Origin: Halobacillus fulvus
GTDB taxonomy: Bacteria > Bacillota > Bacilli > Bacillales > Halobacillaceae
Assembly (NCBI GenBank): GCA_004078665.1
Contig: SCFO01000013.1
Location: forward strand, 1 to 39,531
Length of the DNA: 39,531 bases
Reading direction: 5' to 3'
Shown here: positions 8,283-15,340 of the stretch, one piece after another
Layout of the letters: every line of letters begins with the position of its first letter
Numbering within the stretch: position 1 is the stretch's first letter
Made by a program: the position numbers and the translations under genes
The notes under the pieces: model-generated
Seen by the model: only the letters and a program-made list of their open reading frames with translations
Database searches by the model: none
What the model was told of the DNA's origin: nothing

Positions 8283-10585
8283 CGAAGTTCTCCTCCTTTT
8301 GATTGATCGATCCATGCGTAAAGCTCTTCTCCAGGTAGAGGCTTTGAAACGTAATACCCTTGGATACAATCACTGTTCAGTTCTTTCAGTCTATCCACCA
8401 TTTCTTTCGTTTCCACACCTTCTGCTACAATCTCAAGGTCGAGACTGCGCCCAAGGTGGAGGATGGTGTTCACGATCGCTTCATTCTTCGGGTTCTTTTT
8501 CCAATCTTTCATAAAACTGCGGTCAATCTTCAATATTTGAAGAGGGAAGAGGCTTAAGTATTGGAGGGATGAATAGCCAGTACCGAAATCATCGATGGCG
8601 AGCTGGACGCCCATTTCCTCAATCGCTTTCAGCTTTTCGATGACATACGATTCGTGCTCCAAGGCAATCGTTTCCGTAATCTCCAGCACTAATTTCGATG
8701 AGTCAATCAAAGTCTCTTGAAGAATCTCCCTCAGCTTGTCTATAAATCGTGGATGCTGAAATTGCTGTGGAGAAATATTGACGGAAATCGTCAAATCAGA
8801 AAGCTCTTTTGTTTCGAACTCTTTTAGTCGCCAGGCGGCTTGCTTCAATCCCCATTCCCCAAGAGGAATAATCAGACCTGTAACTTCAGCAAGCGGGATG
8901 AATTCGGATGGTGGAATGATCCCCTTTTCAGGGTGGATCCATCGAGCGAGAGCTTCAAATCCAGTAACTCGGCCAGATTCTAGGCGAACCTGAGGCTGAT
9001 AGTAAAGTTGAAGCTGCTCTTCTTCAATAGCTTGAGCCAAGTTCATTTCAACCCACAGGCTTTCAAAATTTTCTTCATCCATCGATGGATGGTAAAACTT
9101 GATCAGGCTATGACCTTCTTTTTTCCCTTTTCTAGTTGCGGTATGAGCATTGCGAATCAGAACAGCGGGATTGTCTCCATGCTCGGGAAATAAGGCGATT
9201 CCAGCGCTCGCTGTTATGACGAGCTTTTGATCGTCAATAATAAACGGATCGTGAAACAGTCGTTTATAGGCTTCAATTTTTTTGTAGAGGCTCGTTTTTT
9301 TCTGTTCACGGGAAGTCATGATGGAAAAACCGTTGTGTCCGAGTCTGCCGAATAAGTCTCCAGTCTTAAGATTTTCCTTTAGACGGCGGGTAATGGCCAT
9401 CAGGAGTTGATCTCCTATACGATAGCCGAGACCTTCATTGATTTTAGTGAAATGATCGACATCCAGATAGATGAAAGCGAATGGAGTGAGGTCATCTTCT
9501 TCTAAGCGCTCATCAAGCTTCTCAGATATCAAATTCTGATTGGGGAGGTCGGTCAAATAGTCGTAATAGGCAAGTTTTCTCGCTTGCTGTTCTGCTTCTT
9601 TACGCTTGAGGTGTTCGATCGTAAACGCGACGATATCACCGATCGATGCGGCAAATACTTCTTCATCAAGGCTCCAAACCCGCGTTCGCCCAACTTGTTC
9701 ACAACATAAGACACCGATCATGTCTCCGCCCCGGATAATCGGAATATCCATCATAGACTGGATGCTTTCGATATCCAGATAGATTTTCTTTAGTTCAGAC
9801 ACACGATCATCAGACTCCGTATCATCGACGACGATCGAACGGTCCCTTTGAAGAGCTTTAAAGTATGCTGGAAATGTGTCTTTTTGCAAATCCCTTGCCT
9901 GTTGGAAACGGTTTGTTAGTTTGTCGAAAAGGGTTTGACAAACTAAGGCTGTCTCATCCTTATTGAACAGCCAAATGCTGACACGATCGACTTGCAAGGT
10001 ATCAGCGGCAGACTCGCAAATCATTTGAAAAGCAGGGACTAAATCAAAGGAGTTCAGGCGCGAGTCCTTCATCAATCGCATCAATTCAGCCTGCTGCCTG
10101 CGAATGCGTTCTTTCTGGTAGGACCTCGTCTGTTCACCGTCTTCGTTCGGAATCAAATCATTTACATACATGCCCAAGTAAGAGGCTAAAATAAGTAAAG
10201 AATCTTCGTTTGGAATATGTACGGATTTTTGATAAATCATAACGAGAGCGCCTACGGTCACATTGCCGGCTAAAAGTGGAATCGCTACAGAGGACTTTTG
10301 CCCGCCGTATAGATCTGTCTGAAAGCGAGTCAATGACTCCTGTGGAAGATTCAAGATGGTTTCTTTTGACAGGGCAGAAAGTGGATAAACGTTCGAGTTT
10401 TTCACATACTCTTCCAAAGGGAACAGTTGTGTTTGTCCATCTTCTTGAAATGCGTATAGACAGGCCGCATCCGCTTGGAATTGAACGGTTGCCAGCTCCA
10501 GAAGATAATGAATCGCATTTTTCCGGTCGCGATGCTGAAGCGAATTCAACAATTTCGTCGTAAATCCTTTTGTATCGTTCCCCAT
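8279..10585 (-). CDS. Dual-GAF, degenerate GGDEF, EAL c-di-GMP phosphodiesterase
   Basis: A 768-residue cytosolic protein with no membrane segment. In order it has GAF 1 (about 20-150), a linker with a charged helix, GAF 2 (about 180-330), GGDEF (about 345-505) and EAL (about 520-765). The GGDEF signature is replaced by GHNGF and the inhibitory RxxD is missing, so cyclase activity is unlikely. The EAL part keeps EALARW, VNISPQQF, LEITET, AIDDFGTGYS, LKIDRSFM and AEGVET, so phosphodiesterase activity is expected. The GAF domains probably sense a small ligand, light or redox; which one is not visible. AAAGGAGTGG precedes the ATG. Confidence 0.9.
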   Translation of the reverse strand: MGNDTKGFTTKLLNSLQHRDRKNAIHYLLELATVQFQADAACLYAFQEDGQTQLFPLEEYVKNSNVYPLSALSKETILNLPQESLTRFQTDLYGGQKSSVAIPLLAGNVTVGALVMIYQKSVHIPNEDSLLILASYLGMYVNDLIPNEDGEQTRSYQKERIRRQQAELMRLMKDSRLNSFDLVPAFQMICESAADTLQVDRVSIWLFNKDETALVCQTLFDKLTNRFQQARDLQKDTFPAYFKALQRDRSIVVDDTESDDRVSELKKIYLDIESIQSMMDIPIIRGGDMIGVLCCEQVGRTRVWSLDEEVFAASIGDIVAFTIEHLKRKEAEQQARKLAYYDYLTDLPNQNLISEKLDERLEEDDLTPFAFIYLDVDHFTKINEGLGYRIGDQLLMAITRRLKENLKTGDLFGRLGHNGFSIMTSREQKKTSLYKKIEAYKRLFHDPFIIDDQKLVITASAGIALFPEHGDNPAVLIRNAHTATRKGKKEGHSLIKFYHPSMDEENFESLWVEMNLAQAIEEEQLQLYYQPQVRLESGRVTGFEALARWIHPEKGIIPPSEFIPLAEVTGLIIPLGEWGLKQAAWRLKEFETKELSDLTISVNISPQQFQHPRFIDKLREILQETLIDSSKLVLEITETIALEHESYVIEKLKAIEEMGVQLAIDDFGTGYSSLQYLSLFPLQILKIDRSFMKDWKKNPKNEAIVNTILHLGRSLDLEIVAEGVETKEMVDRLKELNSDCIQGYYVSKPLPGEELYAWIDQSKGGELR

Positions 10586-10717
10586 TACTCCACTCCTTTG
10601 TACCCTTTTATTTCTTTTTATCGTATCACATACGAAAGAAGTAAATTCAAAAAAATGTCCGGCGTTTCTTTAGTTTTAAAAAAATGGGTCAAACTAAAAA
10701 GAATGGAGGGGATGCTT

Positions 10718-11377
10718 ATGAAACAAATTCTGATTATCATCATCAGTATCTTCGTGATGTTAGCATCTGGAATGGGCGTTAGCGCAGAGCAAAGCTCATT
10801 CCAAGTCAAAAGGAAAAATCACATAACGCAGGATTGGGAAGTCCATGTCAATTATCCTGAATTCGATCAATTGGAAAATGAAGAGCTTCAGCAGCAAGTG
10901 AATGAGAGGATTATCAGTAAGCTCGACCAGCAGCTCAAAATGGTCAAACGAAGCGCCAACCAGGTGATTGGAATTCCCATCCTCTATTATGAAGAATCGT
11001 CAGTGGTGGAAGAGGAGGGATTTTATTCGGTCGTCATGACTTCGAATATTTCTAAGGGAGAACAGTACAACACGACCGTGACTTCCATCAATTTTGATTC
11101 AAAATCGATAAAACGTCTTGAAGATTTCGTGTATATGGATAAATTGAATCAGGAAATAAAAAGAGCAATAGCGCAGGATCCAGACACTTACTTCACGGAG
11201 AAATTTCAAGAGGTGAGAAAAGATACGGCCTATTACGTGAAAAACGAAAAGCTGATTCTCGTCTTTAATAAATATGAAGTGGCCGCAGGGGTTCATGGCA
11301 CACCTGAAGTGGAAGTGAATCTGGAAGATATAAAAAAAGAAGAGACGCCTAAAGCCCCTCTTCCACGCGTGACCTGA
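10718..11377 (+). CDS. Secreted RsiV-like protein (DUF3298/DUF4163 type)
   Basis: A 219-residue secreted protein. A signal peptide of about 24 residues (MKQILIIIISIFVMLASGMG, ending near VSA-EQ) is followed by a region with the order of PdaC/RsiV-type domains. This includes VNYPEFDQLENEELQQQVNERI and, near the end, LILVFNKYEVAAGVHGTPEVEV, typical of DUF3298. In B. subtilis RsiV this fold binds lysozyme, but there it is joined to a transmembrane anti-sigma factor; here there is no anti-sigma part and no sigma gene nearby. The ATG at 10718 was chosen because GGAGGGG lies about seven bases upstream. Confidence 0.68.
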   Translation: MKQILIIIISIFVMLASGMGVSAEQSSFQVKRKNHITQDWEVHVNYPEFDQLENEELQQQVNERIISKLDQQLKMVKRSANQVIGIPILYYEESSVVEEEGFYSVVMTSNISKGEQYNTTVTSINFDSKSIKRLEDFVYMDKLNQEIKRAIAQDPDTYFTEKFQEVRKDTAYYVKNEKLILVFNKYEVAAGVHGTPEVEVNLEDIKKEETPKAPLPRVT

Positions 11378-11410
11378 AAAAAGAAGCATAAGCGGATGGC
11401 TTATGCTTCT
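11376..11410 (-). terminator. Terminator of the leader-controlled GNAT gene
   Basis: AGAAGCATAAGC (11382-11393) pairs with GCTTATGCTTCT (11399-11410). The T-run lies on the minus strand, so it ends the GNAT gene, whose last codons form one arm of the stem. Confidence 0.85.
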
Positions 11411-11952
11411 AAAACTTCTTCGGTCTGTTCCTGACCACCGTAGTAATGGAACATGTATTGGTCTTTTGTAATAACATATAAATCATAGACATCTTCATTT
11501 CGGTTAATCCATTTATGAACTTCCGGATATGTCTCGTTGGCTGCGCTCACGTATGGGATCTTCAGAGCTGCCTTCATCGAGCGTACATTTGTGCGGCGGA
11601 TCTTCATAAAAATCGCATCGATATCTAGTTGGAAGAACAACTCTTCAAAGAAAGCTTCTTTGGCTAACTGATTGTACCCTTTGCCAAAGTAAGGCTGACC
11701 GATCCATGTGGCCAGAAAACCTTTATTGTCTTCTACATCAAATAAATTGATGGTGCCGATCGGATGTCCCCATTCATCAAGGATGGTACGTGAAATCAAT
11801 TCACCCCGATCTTCTGCTTCCATCGTCTGCTTCGTTAAGAAGTAAAATTCGTCGCTCGACGAAGCTTTGTGGCGTACATACGGAAAAACTTCTGGGTGGC
11901 TCATCAAATCGAACAGAACCGGAGCGTCTTGCAAATCACGCTTTTTCAGCAT
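11401..11952 (-). CDS. GNAT acetyltransferase with structured leader
   Basis: A 183-residue single-domain acetyltransferase of the RimJ/RimL-like GNAT group. The acetyl-CoA loop is seen in IGQPYFGKGYNQLAKEAFF (about 96-114), preceded by the beta strand GTINLFDVEDNKGFLATW. The C-terminal part is acidic. The ATG at 11952 is chosen because GGAGGG lies seven bases upstream; an ORF extending further upstream runs through a structured RNA and is not coding. The substrate is unknown. Its mRNA leader carries a tRNA-like fold and a terminator that also covers the ribosome binding site, so expression is probably conditional. Confidence 0.8.
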   Translation of the reverse strand: MLKKRDLQDAPVLFDLMSHPEVFPYVRHKASSSDEFYFLTKQTMEAEDRGELISRTILDEWGHPIGTINLFDVEDNKGFLATWIGQPYFGKGYNQLAKEAFFEELFFQLDIDAIFMKIRRTNVRSMKAALKIPYVSAANETYPEVHKWINRNEDVYDLYVITKDQYMFHYYGGQEQTEEVLEA

Positions 11953-11980
11953 AAAAAATCCCTCCTTGATGATCGGAGGG
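11953..11980 (-). terminator. Leader terminator and Shine-Dalgarno-sequestering hairpin
   Basis: CCCTCC (11980-11975) pairs with GGAGGG (11965-11960), followed by A and six T directly before the ATG. The 3' arm is the ribosome binding site itself, so the hairpin could block both transcription and translation. Confidence 0.7.
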
Positions 11981-12064
11981 TGGCAGAAAGGCAGAGAAAT
12001 AGACACTCTGCGCCAAGTAGGTTCGTACCACCCTCGAATTTTTATCAATTGCACACAAAAATTC

Positions 12065-12124
12065 GGGGTGGGAATCGAACCCACTAGAACCAGCCTAAAC
12101 TGGTGGCGCACCATTTGCCTTCCC
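12065..12124 (-). other. tRNA-like fold inside the GNAT leader
   Basis: On the minus strand: a 3-bp acceptor remnant (GGG/CCC); two linker A; a D-like arm GGC/GCC whose 9-nt loop contains the GG pair; an anticodon-like arm ACCAG/CTGGT with the 6-nt loop TTTAGG; a 4-nt variable region; and a perfect T arm GTGGG/CCCAC with loop TTCGATT. It is not a functional tRNA gene, because there is no 7-bp acceptor stem, no 7-nt anticodon loop and no CCA. It is either a tRNA mimic or a decayed tRNA. Confidence 0.6.
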
Positions 12125-12155
12125 TACACATATTAGGACATTTATTTCTCCCTTT

Positions 12156-12184
12156 ATCATAATCGATTCTTTTAAAAAAGTGAA
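12156..12184 (-). promoter_or_regulatory. Promoter of the GNAT leader
   Basis: On the minus strand, TTCACT (12184-12179), a 17-base spacer and TATGAT (12161-12156) place the start near 12149. Confidence 0.5.
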
Positions 12185-12266
12185 CAAAAATTTATAGGCT
12201 AGAGAAGGAATTTTTCAGGAGATAAAAGGTCTTGAAAGCATCGTAATAAAACAGGTTGTCATAAGA

Positions 12267-12296
12267 CAAAAAAGCCCCCTTTATAAAAGGAGACTT
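12267..12296 (-). terminator. Terminator of the surface protein-sortase operon
   Basis: On the minus strand, AAGTCTCCTTT pairs fully with AAAGGGGGCTT (three G-U pairs) and is followed by a T-run. The G-U pairs would be mismatches on the plus strand, which fixes the direction. Confidence 0.8.
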
Positions 12297-12302
12297 TCTT
12301 AT

Positions 12303-13022
12303 TTAAACAGCTTCCTCTGAAGAAGCATAGTTGCTGTCTGTCAGTGACGTATATACCGTCAGCCGTTCTGTATATAGCTGATTTTCCTGATCATAAAGAC
12401 CTGTACACGTAATCAAATTCAACGAACGGTTATTGGTCGGTCCAAAGATTTCACGAATTGGCGAATCGTTGTAAGGGTAAGATTCCAATCGATCGACCGT
12501 AAACGTCAGCTTCGAACCGTCTTCCCCGTAAACATAAATTTCATCACCGGGAGAGAGTTCTTTTAAGTCAAAGAAAACAGCAGGCCCGTTGCGACCATCT
12601 ACATGTCCGGCAATAACGGAATTTCCTCTTTTGCCTGGTTTTGTACCAGGCTCAAACCATCCCACTTCAGTTACGCTGTTAGGGACGGCCATTCCACCAT
12701 CTTCGGTATAGCCTTGCTCTCCAATAGGAGCATCTACGCCTATGGACGGGATCTCAAGGCGTACAGGATGGACACCAGGCTGATTGTCGGGCTTGACGAT
12801 TGTAGCAGGCTCATAGTTTTTTTCAATGGGGGTGCTTTCGATGGTATCCTGACTGGAGTCAGGGGGTGTTGTTTCACCACTTACCGCTTCTTCCGTTTCG
12901 TTTTGATTCGACTCAGATGTAGAAAGAACCCTGGACTCCTCAGGGGGCTCTTCATCAAGAATCTGATAGCTGACGAAGAATACGAGGAGACCCAGGGTTA
13001 AAGATAAAATCAGTCGTTTCAT
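12303..13022 (-). CDS. Class F sortase
   Basis: A 239-residue membrane-anchored cysteine transpeptidase. It has an N-terminal hydrophobic anchor (residues 4-20), a low-complexity Glu/Ser/Thr spacer to about residue 75, and a sortase domain with catalytic His140 (VIAGHVD), Cys206 (NLITCTG) and Arg220 (TERLTVYT). The form of these motifs and the short N-terminal spacer fit class F. It follows the DUF4397 surface protein with two stop codons (TAATAA) directly before its ATG and no clear ribosome binding site of its own. Translation therefore probably depends on ribosomes finishing the upstream gene. That gene product is the likely substrate. Confidence 0.88.
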   Translation of the reverse strand: MKRLILSLTLGLLVFFVSYQILDEEPPEESRVLSTSESNQNETEEAVSGETTPPDSSQDTIESTPIEKNYEPATIVKPDNQPGVHPVRLEIPSIGVDAPIGEQGYTEDGGMAVPNSVTEVGWFEPGTKPGKRGNSVIAGHVDGRNGPAVFFDLKELSPGDEIYVYGEDGSKLTFTVDRLESYPYNDSPIREIFGPTNNRSLNLITCTGLYDQENQLYTERLTVYTSLTDSNYASSEEAV

Positions 13023-13025
13023 TTA

Positions 13026-13829
13026 TTACGCTTCTTGACGTTTACGGAAGAATACAAAACCAGCACCCATTGCCATTACACCAAGTAGAGCTGCATACAT
13101 CATAGCGTTATTACCATCTGCAGTTCCACCAAAACCTGTTTCAGGCATGGAAGAAGGCATTGCAGCAGAGTCTTCAAGAAGTAATACTTCTGGAGCTTCT
13201 GCAGTTCCTACAGCAAATGCACTGTACACTTTACCATCTTCAACAGTTGTACCGGAAAGATCGATTAGCTGCGTACCATCTGTAGTACGAACTTCAAGAT
13301 CATATGTTCCAGCTTCTAGTTCAGCATAATCCGTTACGTTCGGGAATTCAGCTCCTGCAAATAGAGCGTCTCCGCCGATCGGTCCAACATCAACAGCTGG
13401 AGCATCTGGAATGAAGTGTCCAACACGGACTTTAGCCATTCCTTCACTTGCTTCTGTTTCATCCATCAGGGCTGTTACTTCAAGGTTCTCTAATGTATTA
13501 ATTGCTGCAGCTGTGTAAGCCATTCCAGCTTCAACAGTTAACGTTGTAGAGATGACAGGTTCACCATCTTCGGCTGTTCCAGCTGCATAAATATCAACAG
13601 TATGTTCGCCAGCCGGTACCTCTAAGTAATCCGTTGCTGCTTTGAATTCAGCACCTTCAACGACAGCTTCATCATTTACATAAACATCAACAGCTGGTGC
13701 ATCAGGTGAAGCGTGAAGGATACGGACCATAGCCATTTCTCCACCACTGTGATCATCTGCAAAAGCTACAGGAGCAAAGACACCAAAAATCAGGACGACA
13801 GCAGCAAGTGACGCTAACAATTTTTTCAT
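13026..13829 (-). CDS. DUF4397 cell-wall-anchored surface protein with MPETG signal
   Basis: A 267-residue secreted protein. A signal peptide (residues 1-24, ending AFA-DDH) is followed by two DUF4397 repeats: one starts at AMVRILHASPDAPAVDVYVN (about 33), the other at AKVRVGHFIPDAPAVDV (about 132). The C terminus has the sorting pattern MPETG (228-232), a hydrophobic segment and the charged tail FFRKRQEA. The motif begins with Met instead of Leu, so the paired class F sortase probably recognises a variant signal. DUF4397 has a Gly/Ala-rich beta-sandwich look, and its ligand is unknown. The acidic composition suits a halophile surface. AAGGAGTGG precedes the ATG. Confidence 0.88.
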   Translation of the reverse strand: MKKLLASLAAVVLIFGVFAPVAFADDHSGGEMAMVRILHASPDAPAVDVYVNDEAVVEGAEFKAATDYLEVPAGEHTVDIYAAGTAEDGEPVISTTLTVEAGMAYTAAAINTLENLEVTALMDETEASEGMAKVRVGHFIPDAPAVDVGPIGGDALFAGAEFPNVTDYAELEAGTYDLEVRTTDGTQLIDLSGTTVEDGKVYSAFAVGTAEAPEVLLLEDSAAMPSSMPETGFGGTADGNNAMMYAALLGVMAMGAGFVFFRKRQEA

Positions 13830-13866
13830 GTTACAAATCCACTCCTTGAAATTTTTTATATGAATC

Positions 13867-13885
13867 GTTGAAGCAGAACTTCAAC
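13867..13885 (-). other. Hairpin in the 5' leader of the DUF4397 mRNA
   Basis: GTTGAAG and CTTCAAC form a perfect 7-bp stem with a 5-base loop, about 40 bases upstream of the start codon. A stabilising 5' hairpin is possible. Confidence 0.4.
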
Positions 13886-13946
13886 AATCAATACCCTAAT
13901 CAAAAACAATTTAAAACAAATTTCGAGTAAATTTTTTGCAAAAAAT

Positions 13947-13975
13947 TATATAAACGTTGTACAACGCCTGTACAA
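13947..13975 (-). promoter_or_regulatory. Promoter with palindromic spacer for the DUF4397-sortase operon
   Basis: On the minus strand, TTGTAC (13975-13970), a 17-base spacer and TATATA (13952-13947). The spacer contains the perfect 12-base palindrome CGTTGTACAACG (13955-13966), a possible operator. Apart from this and the hairpin at 13867, the interval 13830-14072 is AT-rich with no gene. Confidence 0.5.
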
Positions 13976-14072
13976 TTATCATATACACGCTTTTCGAGAT
14001 TTTCAAACCTGAAACTTTACTGAATGTGTTTTTTATATTTTTTTGCAAATTCCCCCGGTAAAAAACAGACAT

Positions 14073-14102
14073 AAAAAAACATCGGAAATGATCTTCCGAT
14101 GT
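14073..14102 (-). terminator. Terminator of the amidohydrolase gene
   Basis: ACATCGGAA (14079-14087) pairs with TTCCGATGT (14094-14102), with a T-run on the minus strand. Confidence 0.85.
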
Positions 14103-14114
14103 TAGAATGTGACA

Positions 14115-15236
14115 CTATTCTTTGAAATATACAATTTTTCCATCAATCATTGTCCAGACCGGTTGGGACAGGTATTCGAACGGGTGACCGTTCCAAAGGA
14201 CGAGGTCTGCATCTTTTCCTTTCTCAATGGATCCGACACGATCATCAACCCCCAGGTTTCGAGCTGGAATGATGGTGATACCTCTTAAAGCAGCTTCCGG
14301 ATCCAAGCCTTCACGAGCAGCCAGCGCTGCACAAATGTTTAAGTATTGTATAGGAGTGTAGGGATGGTCGGTCATAATCGATACTTTAATGCCATGATCA
14401 TGAAGAATGTGATACGTCTGCCACGTCTTGTTCCGCAATTCAATTTTGGAAGCCCTTGTAAAGGTTGGTCCGACAGATACCTGCAAATCTCTGTTCGCTA
14501 AATGTTCGGCGATTAAATGACCTTCCGTACAATGTTCAATTCTTAGGTCCAGATCAAACTCTTCAGCGAAACGGATGGCTGTCATGATGTCATCAGCGCG
14601 GTGGGCGTGAATTCGGACAGGGATCTCTTTATTCAAGGCTTTGAGAATCGGCTGTACTCTAAGATCAGGGTCCTGTTGTTTCATGGCCGAATAAAATGTT
14701 TCCCTCAGCGTTCCCATAATTCCCAGCCTCGTGATGGACGCGTCTTTTGATTGGGAGTGGACACGCTTAGGGTTTTCTCCTAAAGCCATCTTTAAACCGG
14801 AGATGTCCTTGATGACCATATTCTGTATCGAATGGCCGACCGTTTTGATAACGGACGTCATTCCTCCGATGATATTGGCGCTGCCCGGCATAATGTTAGC
14901 CGTCGTCACCCCCGCTTTTCGTGCATTGAAAAAAGCCGGATCGAGCGGATGTGCTCCGTCGACAGCGCGGAGGTGAGGTGTGATCGCTTCAATGGTTTCG
15001 TTAGCATCACTTCCCGCCCAACCGGTTCCTTCATCATATAAACCGAGATGTGTGTGGACATCCACAAAGCCTGGATAAAGGTCATATCCTTTTCCGTCAA
15101 TGATTTCGACCTCTTCCGGAATCGGGATGTTCTGCCCATAGTCGTGGATTTTCCCATCCAGGATATGAACGGCACCATTTTTGATGGGCGGACATGTGAT
15201 TGGATAAATATTTACATTCTTAATGATCGTATTCAT
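14115..15236 (-). CDS. Amidohydrolase family protein (imidazolonepropionase-like)
   Basis: A 373-residue cytosolic metallohydrolase with a TIM-barrel. Metal-site motifs are seen in order: HTH at residues 61-63 (VDVHTHLG), IHAHRADD near 213, IEHCTEGH near 234 and the final Asp in MTDHPYTP near 294. The N- and C-terminal strands (IIDGKGYDLYPG and GKDADLVLWNG) form the usual small beta domain. The group includes imidazolonepropionase-like and dipeptidase-like enzymes. The substrate cannot be assigned, and no hut genes lie nearby. GGAAAGG precedes the ATG. It forms a one-gene unit with its own terminator. Confidence 0.82.
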   Translation of the reverse strand: MNTIIKNVNIYPITCPPIKNGAVHILDGKIHDYGQNIPIPEEVEIIDGKGYDLYPGFVDVHTHLGLYDEGTGWAGSDANETIEAITPHLRAVDGAHPLDPAFFNARKAGVTTANIMPGSANIIGGMTSVIKTVGHSIQNMVIKDISGLKMALGENPKRVHSQSKDASITRLGIMGTLRETFYSAMKQQDPDLRVQPILKALNKEIPVRIHAHRADDIMTAIRFAEEFDLDLRIEHCTEGHLIAEHLANRDLQVSVGPTFTRASKIELRNKTWQTYHILHDHGIKVSIMTDHPYTPIQYLNICAALAAREGLDPEAALRGITIIPARNLGVDDRVGSIEKGKDADLVLWNGHPFEYLSQPVWTMIDGKIVYFKE

Positions 15237-15296
15237 GGCAAACAGCCTTTCCAGTAGATTTACTATTATTATACTGTTTTTTTATTTACTGGAGCA

Positions 15297-15333
15297 CAAA
15301 AAAGAACGAAGCTTTATGACAATCGCTTCGTTC
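15297..15333 (-). terminator. Terminator of yfhF
   Basis: GAACGAAGC (15304-15312) pairs with GCTTCGTTC (15325-15333), with a T-run on the minus strand. Confidence 0.85.
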
Positions 15334-15340
15334 CTCTCCG

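Larger units (their letters stand above)
11953..12149 (-). ncRNA. Candidate cis-regulatory leader with tRNA-like fold and relay of exclusive hairpins
   Basis: Read on the minus strand, this leader of about 197 nt holds four elements in order. (1) A tRNA-like fold (12124 to 12065). (2) A hairpin of 15 pairs with one bulged A (12071-12057 with 12043-12028). (3) An 8-bp helix GAGGGTGG/CCACCCTC (12035-12028 with 11983-11976) enclosing a small GCAGAG/CTCTGC hairpin. (4) CCCTCC/GGAGGG (11980-11975 with 11965-11960) followed by a T-run. Helices 1 and 2, 2 and 3, and 3 and 4 share bases and exclude each other. Helix 3 contains AGGGTGGTAC, which matches the start of the T-box core, but no T-box Stem I is seen. 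I do not recognise the class. Confidence 0.6.

Noticed and set aside
11953-12114. N-terminal extension of the GNAT reading frame to 12114
   Set aside because: It runs through the structured leader and terminator; the ATG at 11952 has the only good ribosome binding site.
12061-12128. A functional tRNA gene on the minus strand
   Set aside because: The T arm and D-like arm are present, but the acceptor stem has only three pairs, the anticodon loop has six bases and there is no CCA. It is treated as a tRNA-like fold.
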